6,255 bases of DNA from Pseudomonadota bacterium. GTDB lineage: Bacteria > Pseudomonadota > Alphaproteobacteria > Paracaedibacterales > CAIULA01. Shown here piece after piece: positions 1 to 5,460 of the stretch. Position numbers and translations under genes: made by a program. The notes beneath the pieces are model-generated. The model made no database searches, was not told the DNA's origin, and worked only from the letters and a program-made list of their open reading frames with translations. Where the stretch lies: the NCBI GenBank assembly GCA_021804455.1, contig JAJZHT010000079.1, forward strand, positions 1 through 6,255, given 5' to 3'. Position 1 is the first letter of the stretch. Each line of letters begins with the position of its first letter.

Positions 1-1468
1 AGTCGTGGATTTGGTGAACGAATGAATTATTGGCACCATTTTCCAAAAGCCGCCGCACCAAATAAGATAAAAGGTCCTTATGGGCTCCAACCGGCGCATA
101 AATGCGGCAAGGGATTTGAAAATCATATTGCTCTGTTATCTGTAGATAGAGTGTTTCTCCCATTCCTTGCAAGCGCTGAAATTCATAATCTTGAATACCT
201 AACGCTTGTGCTAAGTGATAAACAGCTGAAACAGTGTAAGCATTATGAGTGGCAAATTGGGGATAAACCCATGAGGCTGCTTTTAACAGCTTATCGGCGC
301 AGTGTAAGTAAGAAGCGTCGGAATAAACTTTTTGGGTGTAAACGGCGTAATCCCTTAATCCACGTTCCTGGGTTTGTTTGATTTCTGAATCCCAATAGGC
401 CCCTTTAACCAAACGAATGGGAATTCGTTTTTGATAACGTTCTGCCAAAGCGACAAGCCAGTCGATCACAAAAGGGGCGCGTTTTTGATAGGCCTGAACG
501 GCCAGGCCTAAACCATTCCAATCCTTCAAATCAGGGTGATTCAAGACACCTTCAAATATTTTTAACGAAAGAATCAGTCGCTCTGATTCTTCGGCATCGA
601 TGGTTAAACCAATCCCTTTTTGTTGCGCCTGTCGACAAAGATCCACTAAAACAGGGATCAATTCTTGGACGACTCTTCGATGTTGAGCCCATTCATACCG
701 TGGATGTAAAGCTGATAGTTTAACCGATAGACTTGGACGTGCGAAAAGACTTAGGTTGGGATTTTTGAGGGATGAACCAATTTCGTCAATCGCTTGTTGA
801 TAGGCTTTTTGATATCGTTCAGCATCTTGCTGTGTGCGCGCCCCTTCACCTAACATATCATAAGAAAAACGATACCCTTTGTGTTCAAATTCCACAGAAC
901 GTTTAAGAGCTTTGTCAATCGTCTCTCCCATAATAAATTGCTGGCTCATAATTTTCATGGCTTGAGCCATAATTTGACGAATCACAGGCTCGCCAAAGCG
1001 ACGAACAAGAGATGTTAATGTTGCCACGACACGATTAGATTTTAGCCCTAGGTTCAAAAGCTTACTTGTGGTTAAAAGTCCGAAATGGGTTAGTTTTGTG
1101 AAAAAGGGATCTTGGTTATCGTTGTTCCAATCACTGCTGGAAATTTTTTCTCGAATCAGCTGTGTTTTCGTAACAGAATCGGGAATCCGTAAAAGAGCTT
1201 CAGCCAAACACATCAAAGCTAATCCTTCATGACTGCTAAGGTGGTGAGTTTGCAAAAAACCTTCGATACTTAAGGACTTGGCTTTCTTCTGTCTCACGCC
1301 TTGGATAAGTTGTGCAGCTAAACTTTTAATAGGTTGATCTAAGGACGCGTCAACAGCGGGATTTTTTAGTAAAAACCTAACAGATTCAGCTTCGCTTAAA
1401 CGATAATTTGTCTCAAGGGCAGCAAAAAGAGAATCAGAGGATTCCCCAGTTTTCAATTTTGGCATCAT
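1..1468 (-). CDS. putA: Bifunctional proline dehydrogenase / P5C dehydrogenase PutA, N-terminal 489 codons (3' end outside window)
   Basis: PutA oxidises proline to glutamate. Its FAD-dependent proline dehydrogenase (PRODH) half passes electrons to membrane quinone, and its NAD-dependent aldehyde dehydrogenase half completes the reaction. This window holds the arm region and essentially the whole PRODH barrel, read without frameshift from 1468 to the left edge. Recognisable PutA motifs, in order, are YDMLGEGAR (about 203-211), SVKLSALHPRY (248-258), DAEESERL (291-298), AVQAYQKR (323-330), RLVKGAYWDSEIK (352-364), FATHNA (405-410), QRLQGMGETLY (431-441) and RIYAPVGAHKDLL (455-467). VRRLLENGAN (471-480) carries the paired arginines that bind the proline carboxylate in E. 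coli PutA. The N terminus is about 80 residues shorter than E. coli PutA, so there is no ribbon-helix-helix DNA-binding domain. The aldehyde dehydrogenase half would lie to the left. Two adjacent ATGs (1468 and 1465) compete for the start, and an in-frame TGA lies upstream. The Shine-Dalgarno sequence is weak. Confidence 0.95.
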   Translation of the reverse strand, partial: MMPKLKTGESSDSLFAALETNYRLSEAESVRFLLKNPAVDASLDQPIKSLAAQLIQGVRQKKAKSLSIEGFLQTHHLSSHEGLALMCLAEALLRIPDSVTKTQLIREKISSSDWNNDNQDPFFTKLTHFGLLTTSKLLNLGLKSNRVVATLTSLVRRFGEPVIRQIMAQAMKIMSQQFIMGETIDKALKRSVEFEHKGYRFSYDMLGEGARTQQDAERYQKAYQQAIDEIGSSLKNPNLSLFARPSLSVKLSALHPRYEWAQHRRVVQELIPVLVDLCRQAQQKGIGLTIDAEESERLILSLKIFEGVLNHPDLKDWNGLGLAVQAYQKRAPFVIDWLVALAERYQKRIPIRLVKGAYWDSEIKQTQERGLRDYAVYTQKVYSDASYLHCADKLLKAASWVYPQFATHNAYTVSAVYHLAQALGIQDYEFQRLQGMGETLYLQITEQYDFQIPCRIYAPVGAHKDLLSYLVRRLLENGANNSFVHQIHD

Positions 1469-1506
1469 CGTACAACCGCTCAATTTTTGTACTTTTTTGT
1501 TAGGCG

Positions 1507-1535
1507 ATCATCTCAAACCATTGTTATTTTTTCAA
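1507..1535 (-). promoter_or_regulatory. Candidate sigma70 promoter for putA
   Basis: On the minus strand, TTGAAA (1535-1530) is followed after 17 bases by GATGAT (1512-1507). These match the -35 and -10 consensus at 5 of 6 and 4 of 6 positions with ideal spacing. Transcription would start near 1500 and give a leader of about 30 bases before the putA ATG. The call rests on consensus matching alone. AT-rich spacers produce such matches by chance, and read-through from nuoN is the alternative. Confidence 0.35.
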
Positions 1536-1560
1536 GGCCCTAATTCGAAATAATAGGGCC
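1536..1560 (-). repeat. Inverted repeat between nuoN and putA
   Basis: GGCCCTA (1536-1542) and TAGGGCC (1554-1560) form a perfect 7-bp stem around an 11-base loop that itself contains TTCGAA. In the minus-strand transcript the hairpin falls 23 bases after the nuoN stop codon, where a terminator would be expected. However, it is followed by TTGAAAAAATAA and not a T run, so it is not a standard intrinsic terminator. It also abuts the -35 of the candidate putA promoter, which would suit an operator. The symmetry is certain, but the role is undecided. Confidence 0.55.
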
Positions 1561-1583
1561 ATGCTTTAGGTCTATAAGAAGGT

Positions 1584-3053
1584 TTATAGATACATAAGAC
1601 CAAAAACAGCTTGCTGAGCAGCATCTATTAGAAAATCAGGACGGATAAAGCATAAAATTAAAAGGATAATAAGAAAAAGGATAGCAAGTGCCGTAATAAG
1701 ATCACGTTTGTGACTGGAATAACGAACAACTTGGTTTTCAACTTGATCCATCAAGATAGTCTTCAAAACAAGAAGATAATAACCGGCACAAATCAGGCTG
1801 TAGATAACAATAATACTGCATAAAACATAGTATCCTGAATTAGCAGCGGCTCTAAAAATGATAATCTTTGCAATAAAACCCGGAAGGGGAGGGATACCAG
1901 CCAGAGAAAATAAAGTAAAGGAAAGCAAAAATGCGATCCCTGGATGCCTATGCCTTAAGCCTTTCAAATCATTGAGGGTTTCAATAGTTTTTCCTTGTCG
2001 TTGTAGGTAAAGAAGAGAGCTAAAAAATAGTAAAATAGAAAAAATATAGATAACACTATAGACTAAGGTCGCTCTTAACCCTATGGCATTCGCAATCAAG
2101 ATACCTACCGATAAAAAACCAATATGTCCCACAGAACTATAGGCTATAAATCGTTTGATATTCGTTTGGGTTAAAGCGGCGAAGGCCCCCAACCCCATCG
2201 ATAAGATACTTAAAATCATAAGAAGAGGTTGCCATATATAGGACAAACCATTAAAGGGACTCATTAAAACCTTCATTAAAACTGCAATGCCCGCTATTTT
2301 AGGGGCTGTTGCTAGAAACATTGTCAGTGAAGTAGAAGTGCCCTGGTAAACATCTGGTATCCACAGATGAAAAGGGGCTGTTGCAACTTTAAATCCTAAA
2401 GCGACTAAGATTAAGGTAACGCCTATAATAGGTCCGATTGAAAGTTGGGAAAAAGAATTCCTGATAAAAAAACGTTCTAACATTTCAAAATCAGTTAATC
2501 CGGTAAAACCGTAAACTAAGCTGGAGCCATATAATAAAATTCCTGTTGAAAGAGCCCCCAAAAGGAAATATTTAAGCGCAGCTTCACTGGTTTCGGAATT
2601 GTGACGCCGCATTCCTACAAGGACATAGAGGCTGAGGCTTTGTAATTCCAAACCCATAAAAAGGCTGATAAGGTCGTGGGCTGAAATCATCATCATCATT
2701 CCAGCAAGAGAAAACAAAATCAAAGCAGGGTATTCAAAGTGACCAAGTCCTTCATAAGAAACCGTTAGACGTGTCACAATTAGAGTAATAACGCCTGAGA
2801 AAAGCACGATGATTTTTATCAGAATGGTAAAAGCATCACTGAGAAATAAACCATTAAAGGTAATTTGCATTCCCCGGGGCTGAACACATAAAGCAATAAG
2901 GGCACTCAGCAACACAACAATCGCATAATTGAAGGTTCGCTTTAAAACATTCTTTTTTGATAGCAATCCCAGAAACAAAACCTTCACAGCGCCCATCACA
3001 ACAAAAATTTCTGCCAAGGCTGGCATAAAGGCAGGTTTGGTTGCGATAATCAT
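1584..3053 (-). CDS. nuoN: NADH-quinone oxidoreductase subunit N (complex I, antiporter-like)
   Basis: NuoN is one of the three large antiporter-like membrane subunits of respiratory complex I, in the inner membrane, and takes part in proton pumping coupled to NADH oxidation. The 489-residue product has the family's usual length and is almost wholly hydrophobic, with repeated membrane helices. The charged residues expected along the proton path are present: Glu136 in GLELQS, Lys161 in ALKYFLLGA, Lys222 in GFKVATAPFHLW, Lys252 in ATAPKIAG and Lys396 in PGFIAKIIIF. They line up closely with E. coli NuoN E133, K158, K217, K247 and K395. The ATG at 3053 is used here. ATG codon 10 (before PALAEIF) is a possible alternative, and only a weak AAGAAA precedes codon 1. 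The gene lies downstream of hemE, with no nuoL or nuoM beside it, which is unusual because nuoN normally closes a nuo operon. Confidence 0.97.
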   Translation of the reverse strand: MIIATKPAFMPALAEIFVVMGAVKVLFLGLLSKKNVLKRTFNYAIVVLLSALIALCVQPRGMQITFNGLFLSDAFTILIKIIVLFSGVITLIVTRLTVSYEGLGHFEYPALILFSLAGMMMMISAHDLISLFMGLELQSLSLYVLVGMRRHNSETSEAALKYFLLGALSTGILLYGSSLVYGFTGLTDFEMLERFFIRNSFSQLSIGPIIGVTLILVALGFKVATAPFHLWIPDVYQGTSTSLTMFLATAPKIAGIAVLMKVLMSPFNGLSYIWQPLLMILSILSMGLGAFAALTQTNIKRFIAYSSVGHIGFLSVGILIANAIGLRATLVYSVIYIFSILLFFSSLLYLQRQGKTIETLNDLKGLRHRHPGIAFLLSFTLFSLAGIPPLPGFIAKIIIFRAAANSGYYVLCSIIVIYSLICAGYYLLVLKTILMDQVENQVVRYSSHKRDLITALAILFLIILLILCFIRPDFLIDAAQQAVFGLMYL

Positions 3054-3083
3054 GAAAACGAGTTTCTTTTATGTCTTTCCATA

Positions 3084-3112
3084 AAGTTAAGAGAATTTAC
3101 AAGGAATGGCAA
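3084..3112 (-). promoter_or_regulatory. Weak candidate promoter for nuoN
   Basis: On the minus strand, TTGCCA (3112-3107; 5 of 6 matches to the -35 consensus) is followed after 17 bases by TAACTT (3089-3084; 3 of 6 matches to the -10). It is the best pair I found in the 91-base hemE-nuoN spacer. The -10 is poor, so co-transcription with hemE is at least as likely. Confidence 0.2.
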
Positions 3113-3142
3113 TTTCAAAACGTTTTGGTAAAAATACCTTGT
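3099..3142. repeat. Nested palindromes in the hemE-nuoN spacer
   Basis: Three symmetric elements are nested or adjacent here. CAAAACGTTTTG (3116-3127) is a perfect 12-bp palindrome. GGTA-AAAA-TACC (3127-3138) is a small hairpin. ACAAGG (3099-3104) pairs with CCTTGT (3137-3142) around the palindrome. The group lies just after the hemE stop codon and upstream of the nuoN promoter candidate. No T run follows on the minus strand, so it is not a classic terminator. It could be an operator or a transcript 3'-end stabiliser, or chance symmetry in AT-rich DNA. Confidence 0.45.
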
Positions 3143-3144
3143 CC

Positions 3145-4164
3145 TTAATAGGTTTTATTTCGAATTTGGTCCACTAATTGGTGAACATTTTCCAAAGGGG
3201 TTTGTGGCAAAATGCCATGACCTAGGTTGAATACAAAGGGTTTTAAGCTCAAAAAATCTAAAATCCTTTCTACTGAATCTTTAAATTCCCCCCTTACCAG
3301 CCTTTCAGGATCCAAATTTCCCTGTACAGGGGTTTGAACATGAAGAGCCGCCCATTCCGGAGAAACTGTTTGATCCAAGCCAAAGCAAATTCCAGGAAGC
3401 CTTAAGGCGAGCGTGGGATAGAATTGGTTGACGCCTCGACCATAATAAACAATGGGTATGTGGGGAAATTTTTTTTGGATACTTTCCGTAATAAATTGAA
3501 GGGGTTTCCATAGATAATCTTCTTGATAAGGATGCGGCACCAGCGACGCCCAAGAATCAAAAATTTGAATAACATCACACCCAGCCTGAATTTGGGCTGT
3601 TAAAAAGTCTGCACAATGTTTTTGCAAAATCCTTAAAAGAGAGTTGATAAAAGGAGGACTATAATTTCCAGAAGGTGCGTCTTTAACCTTTCCTTGTTGT
3701 AACATGTAACAAGCCAGCGTCCAGGGCGAACCTACAAAGCCAATGAGGGATTTTTCAGGAACAAGGGCCTGACGTGTCAAACGAATGGCATCAAAGACCG
3801 GTGAAAGGAAGGGTAAAACAGATTGTTTTTCAGCTTTTTCTAAAAAAGTAGCCCAATCAACATGATCCAGAACAGGTCCTGTCCCTTCTATAAATTGAAC
3901 CCTTTGCCCTAAAGCGTGGGGAATCACCAAGATATCGCTGAAAATAATCGCGGCATCAAAATCAAACCGTTGAATAGGTTGTAAGGTTACACGGGTTACA
4001 GCCTCTGGCTGCAGACAAAATTCGATAAAATCCTTAAAATGTTGCCGTATCTGGCGATATTCTGGTAGATAGCGGCCCGCTTGACGCATAAGCCAAATAG
4101 GAGGGGGAGTATTTTTCCCCCCCTTCAATACTTTAGCAACCGCTGTAGTCGTCGCGTTAGTCAA
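3145..4164 (-). CDS. hemE: Uroporphyrinogen decarboxylase
   Basis: HemE removes four carboxylates from uroporphyrinogen III to give coproporphyrinogen III, a cytoplasmic step of haem synthesis. The 339-residue product is close to the normal family length. The N-terminal signature [17 protein letters not shown] (21-37) includes the substrate-binding arginines (27 and 31). Asp77 in IIFSD corresponds to the key pyrrole-binding aspartate of the family. [12 protein letters not shown] (142-153), FDSWAS (202-207), YYGRGVN (240-246) and the NLGHGI histidine (316) complete the active site. The start is TTG at 4164-4162. An in-frame TAA two codons further upstream rules out extension, and before the essential RQAGR motif the only other ordinary start codon is TTG codon 13. 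The gene overlaps the rph stop by 8 bases. CAGG within rph sits 9 bases before the TTG, so re-initiation by ribosomes finishing rph is plausible. Codons 14-22 form a G-run/C-run hairpin. Confidence 0.96.
   Translation of the reverse strand: MTNATTTAVAKVLKGGKNTPPPIWLMRQAGRYLPEYRQIRQHFKDFIEFCLQPEAVTRVTLQPIQRFDFDAAIIFSDILVIPHALGQRVQFIEGTGPVLDHVDWATFLEKAEKQSVLPFLSPVFDAIRLTRQALVPEKSLIGFVGSPWTLACYMLQQGKVKDAPSGNYSPPFINSLLRILQKHCADFLTAQIQAGCDVIQIFDSWASLVPHPYQEDYLWKPLQFITESIQKKFPHIPIVYYGRGVNQFYPTLALRLPGICFGLDQTVSPEWAALHVQTPVQGNLDPERLVRGEFKDSVERILDFLSLKPFVFNLGHGILPQTPLENVHQLVDQIRNKTY
4100..4123 (-). repeat. GC hairpin with a seven-base G run, early in hemE
   Basis: On the minus strand a run of seven G (4123-4117), encoding the Lys-Gly-Gly region, is followed by a 9-base loop, AAAAATACT. 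CCCCC-T-CC (4107-4100), encoding Pro-Pro-Pro, comes next. Five G:C pairs plus a G:U and a further G:C give a stem of about 7 bp, roughly 40-65 bases into the coding sequence. The amino acids around it fit HemE, so the run is in frame as given. It may be just a consequence of coding Gly-Gly and Pro-Pro-Pro. Confidence 0.4.
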
Positions 4165-4876
4165 TCTTTAAGACCTGTTTTTGCCGTTGAATCAGCTCCG
4201 ATACTCCAGATCGGGCTAACGATAACATCGAATGAAACTCTTCCTCTGTGAAAGGATGTTTTTCAGCAGCAGCTTGTATTTCAACCAATTTCCCCTGCCC
4301 TGTTATCACAAAATTAGCATCAACCTGAGCATTAGAATCTTCTTGATAATCCAGATCCAGTACAGGGCATCCCTCAATAATGCCGCATGAGACGGCGGCG
4401 ATTTGGTCAATTAAGGGTAATCGAGAGAGTTTTTTTTGATCAACCAACTTTTGCAGGGCCTGGTGTAACGCTATGTAGGCACCCGTAATGCTGGCTGTGC
4501 GCGTTCCTCCATCAGCTTGTAAGACATCACAATCAATTTTAATTTGACGTTCACCCAAACTTTTAAGATCCACAACAGATCGTAAAGCCCGTCCAATCAG
4601 TCTTTGGATTTCTTGGGTTCGTCCAGTTTGTTTTCCCTTGGCAGCTTCTCGTTCTATGCGATCGGGGGTTGAGCGGGGTAACATTCCGTATTCTGCGGTG
4701 ATCCAACCAGTCCCTGTGTTTCTTAAAAAGGGAGGAACCTTTTCTTCAATTGTGGCTGCACAAACAACGTGGGTCTCACCAAATTTTACAAAACAAGATC
4801 CTTCTGCAAATTTCACAAAACTGGGCCCTAAAAAAACAGGTCTTAATTCTTCTGGTTTACGGTTTTGCCGACGCAT
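4157..4876 (-). CDS. rph: Ribonuclease PH
   Basis: RNase PH is a phosphate-dependent 3'-to-5' exoribonuclease that trims tRNA 3' ends. It works as a hexameric ring in the cytoplasm. The product is 239 residues, the normal family length. Conserved blocks are RKPEELRPV (6-14), [16 protein letters not shown] (55-70), [21 protein letters not shown] (76-96, with the phosphate-binding Arg86), [18 protein letters not shown] (116-133) and [18 protein letters not shown] (173-190, with active-site Asp180 and Asp186). The ATG at 4876 gives the standard N terminus, preceded by AAGAAA about 10 bases upstream. The gene opens the leftward gene cluster and overlaps hemE by 8 bases. It faces away from the small exported-protein gene across a 252-base spacer. 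I found no convincing minus-strand promoter in that spacer. Confidence 0.97.
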   Translation of the reverse strand: MRRQNRKPEELRPVFLGPSFVKFAEGSCFVKFGETHVVCAATIEEKVPPFLRNTGTGWITAEYGMLPRSTPDRIEREAAKGKQTGRTQEIQRLIGRALRSVVDLKSLGERQIKIDCDVLQADGGTRTASITGAYIALHQALQKLVDQKKLSRLPLIDQIAAVSCGIIEGCPVLDLDYQEDSNAQVDANFVITGQGKLVEIQAAAEKHPFTEEEFHSMLSLARSGVSELIQRQKQVLKID

Positions 4877-4929
4877 AATAAGTTTCTTTTTTAAATGAAT
4901 ATTGCCATCCTTACACCGTTCAGATTCTT

Positions 4930-4958
4930 TTGAAAAGGTTCTTTTCCAGCGTTACACT
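4930..4958 (+). promoter_or_regulatory. Candidate sigma70 promoter P1 for the small exported-protein gene
   Basis: TTGAAA (4930-4935) and TACACT (4953-4958) are separated by exactly 17 bases. They match the consensus at 5 of 6 and 4 of 6 positions, the best promoter match in the spacer. Transcription would start near 4965 and give a leader of about 165 bases. A 6-bp inverted repeat, GAAAAG-GTT-CTTTTC (4932-4946), overlaps the -35 and spacer and could serve as a repressor site. A GATTC methylation-type site (4923-4927) lies just upstream. Confidence 0.4.
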
Positions 4959-4971
4959 ATGAAACAAGAAA

Positions 4972-4986
4972 TTAACAAACGATTAA
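4972..4986. promoter_or_regulatory. CtrA-type box (TTAA-N7-TTAA)
   Basis: TTAA (4972-4975), seven bases, then TTAA (4983-4986) exactly match the core consensus bound by the alphaproteobacterial cell-cycle regulator CtrA. The site lies just downstream of the P1 -10 element and its predicted start point, where a bound regulator would hinder P1. The trailing C of the longer consensus is absent. It is the only such match I noticed in the window. AT-rich DNA can yield one by chance, so binding is inference. Confidence 0.35.
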
Positions 4987-5036
4987 TAGATGAATCCTTT
5001 TTTAAAAAAAACTTGCACACTCTGTAACAAAGAGTA

Positions 5037-5064
5037 TTGACCAAATTTCTAAGCTGGATTATTT
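5037..5064 (+). promoter_or_regulatory. Weaker candidate promoter P2 for the small exported-protein gene
   Basis: TTGACC (5037-5042; 5 of 6 matches) is followed after 16 bases by TTATTT (5059-5064; 4 of 6 matches), or after 17 by TATTTC (3 of 6). It would give a leader of about 55-60 bases, more usual than that from P1. It is supported by consensus matching only. Confidence 0.3.
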
Positions 5065-5095
5065 CTAAAACTAGGCTTAGTCAAAACAAGCTAAG
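5049..5095 (+). repeat. Overlapping inverted repeats in the leader of the small gene
   Basis: CTAAGC (5049-5054) can pair with GCTTAG (5075-5080), and the same CTTAG (5076-5080) can pair with CTAAG (5091-5095). The two pairings exclude one another. The stems are short (6 and 5 bp) and AT-rich, so stable structure is doubtful. The three spaced copies could equally be protein-binding half-sites. Confidence 0.3.
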
Positions 5096-5121
5096 TTATA
5101 GCTAATTGTTATCCCATTTTT

Positions 5122-5126
5122 AGGAG
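5122..5126 (+). promoter_or_regulatory. Ribosome binding site AGGAG, start-deciding
   Basis: AGGAG ends only 2 bases before the ATG at 5129, which is too close for normal initiation. It ends 11 bases before the in-frame ATG at 5138, which is long but workable. The second ATG also gives the more typical short signal peptide, beginning Met-Asn-Lys. This favours 5138 as the true start, although 5129 is the first ATG. Confidence 0.6.
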
Positions 5127-5128
5127 TT

Positions 5129-5386
5129 ATGAAATCCATGAATAAGATCGTTTTTGCTGCTGCTGCTCTTTTCGCAGTCGTTTCTGCTCAAGCAACCGAA
5201 GCTAAAAAAGAAGAAGCAAAGCCAGCTGAAGTAGCCTCCACCTGCGCTGAACCCAAAAAAGATGCTGCTGCTCCCGCTGCAGAAGCTAAGAAGGAAGAAG
5301 CCAAAAAAGACGCTGCTGCTCCCGCTGCAGAAGCTAAAAAAGAAGAAGTTAAAACGGAAGAAAAAAAGTCTGAAGAAAAGAAATAA
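5129..5386 (+). CDS. Small exported Ala/Lys/Glu-rich low-complexity protein
   Basis: I do not recognise a family. The 85-residue product (82 if translation begins at the ATG at 5138) starts with a signal-peptide-like segment. A lysine is followed by a hydrophobic Ala/Val/Phe/Leu core (about 7-19) and a likely cleavage site after Ala-Gln-Ala (20-22). The predicted 63-residue mature chain uses only nine amino acids: 18 Ala, 16 Lys, 15 Glu, 4 Pro, 3 Thr, 2 Asp, 2 Val, 2 Ser and 1 Cys. It has no Gly, Arg or aromatic residues. Charges nearly balance, making it a polyampholyte likely to be helical or disordered. A 16-residue unit beginning KKDAAAP is repeated twice (43-58 and 59-74), and EAKKEE occurs three times. 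The lone Cys39 is too far in to be a lipobox. Its own Shine-Dalgarno, upstream promoters and strong terminator argue that it is a real single-gene unit. A periplasmic or secreted structural, cell-wall-linked or stress-protective role is possible but unproven. Confidence 0.8.
   Translation: MKSMNKIVFAAAALFAVVSAQATEAKKEEAKPAEVASTCAEPKKDAAAPAAEAKKEEAKKDAAAPAAEAKKEEVKTEEKKSEEKK
5255..5350 (+). repeat. 48-base in-frame tandem duplication
   Basis: Two adjacent 48-base units (5255-5302 and 5303-5350) are 43/48 identical and encode the 16-residue repeat of the small exported protein. Of the five differences, three are synonymous third-position changes (GAT/GAC and two AAG/AAA). The other two turn the last Ala codon into Val. 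The unit begins with six A. A third, partial copy of the Lys/Glu part lies earlier in the gene, from about 5198. Confidence 0.9.
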
Positions 5387-5408
5387 TTTTTCGGGACTTC
5401 GATTTTTT

Positions 5409-5437
5409 AAAGGCGGGCCTTTAAGCCCGCCTTTTTT
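5409..5437 (+). terminator. Intrinsic terminator of the small gene
   Basis: AAAGGCGGGC (5409-5418), a 6-base loop (CTTTAA) and GCCCGCCTTT (5425-5434) form a perfect 10-bp stem with a GC-rich core. It runs into a T tract at 5432-5437. It lies 22 bases after the TAA stop. On the minus strand the stem is followed by TTTAAAAAAT and so would be a poor terminator, making this a one-way signal for rightward transcription. Confidence 0.93.
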
Positions 5438-5460
5438 ATTGTCAATAATAGAGAAAAGGT

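Larger units (their letters stand above)
4877..5128. other. Divergent intergenic control region between rph and the small exported-protein gene
   Basis: This 252-base AT-rich spacer holds the start signals for two opposite transcripts. It contains one good rightward promoter candidate, a second weaker one, a TTAA-N7-TTAA motif, two GANTC sites (4923-4927 and 4992-4996; the CcrM methylation sequence in alphaproteobacteria), and an A/T tract of six T followed by eight A (4998-5011). Several short inverted repeats are also present, including ACTCT/AGAGT (5019-5023 and 5031-5035). I see no tRNA, known small RNA or riboswitch. The -10/-35 pairs I could find for rph match poorly and are not annotated. 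Confidence 0.6.

Noticed and set aside
22..381. Open reading frame of 119 codons on the plus strand
   Set aside because: It lies wholly antisense to the well-conserved PRODH region of putA, has no Shine-Dalgarno, and its translation resembles nothing.
1..1468. Suspected frameshifts in putA
   Set aside because: Careful re-reading of the minus strand gives one continuous 489-codon frame from 1468 to the edge, with all PRODH motifs in order.
1536..1560. Intrinsic terminator for nuoN
   Set aside because: The stem is perfect, but the minus strand continues with TTGAAAAAATAA and not a T run, so it is listed only as an inverted repeat.
3305..3553. Minus-strand 82-codon reading frame inside hemE
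   Set aside because: A different frame of the same strand as the intact hemE, whose conserved motifs run through the region.
4638..4898. Plus-strand 86-codon reading frame over the start of rph
   Set aside because: Antisense to conserved RNase PH motifs, and its composition reflects that overlap.
4959..5027. 22-codon leader reading frame just after P1
   Set aside because: Its ATG directly follows the -10 element, so it would lie upstream of the expected transcript start near 4965. It has no Shine-Dalgarno and no notable peptide.
4877..5128. Possible replication origin, because hemE flanks the origin in Caulobacter and is near it in Rickettsia
   Set aside because: Here rph, not the usual origin partner gene, lies beside hemE. 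The spacer has no cluster of DnaA boxes: only a poor TTATCC-type match near 5109, and the best near-match (about 2348-2356) is inside nuoN. The single CtrA-type box is not enough.
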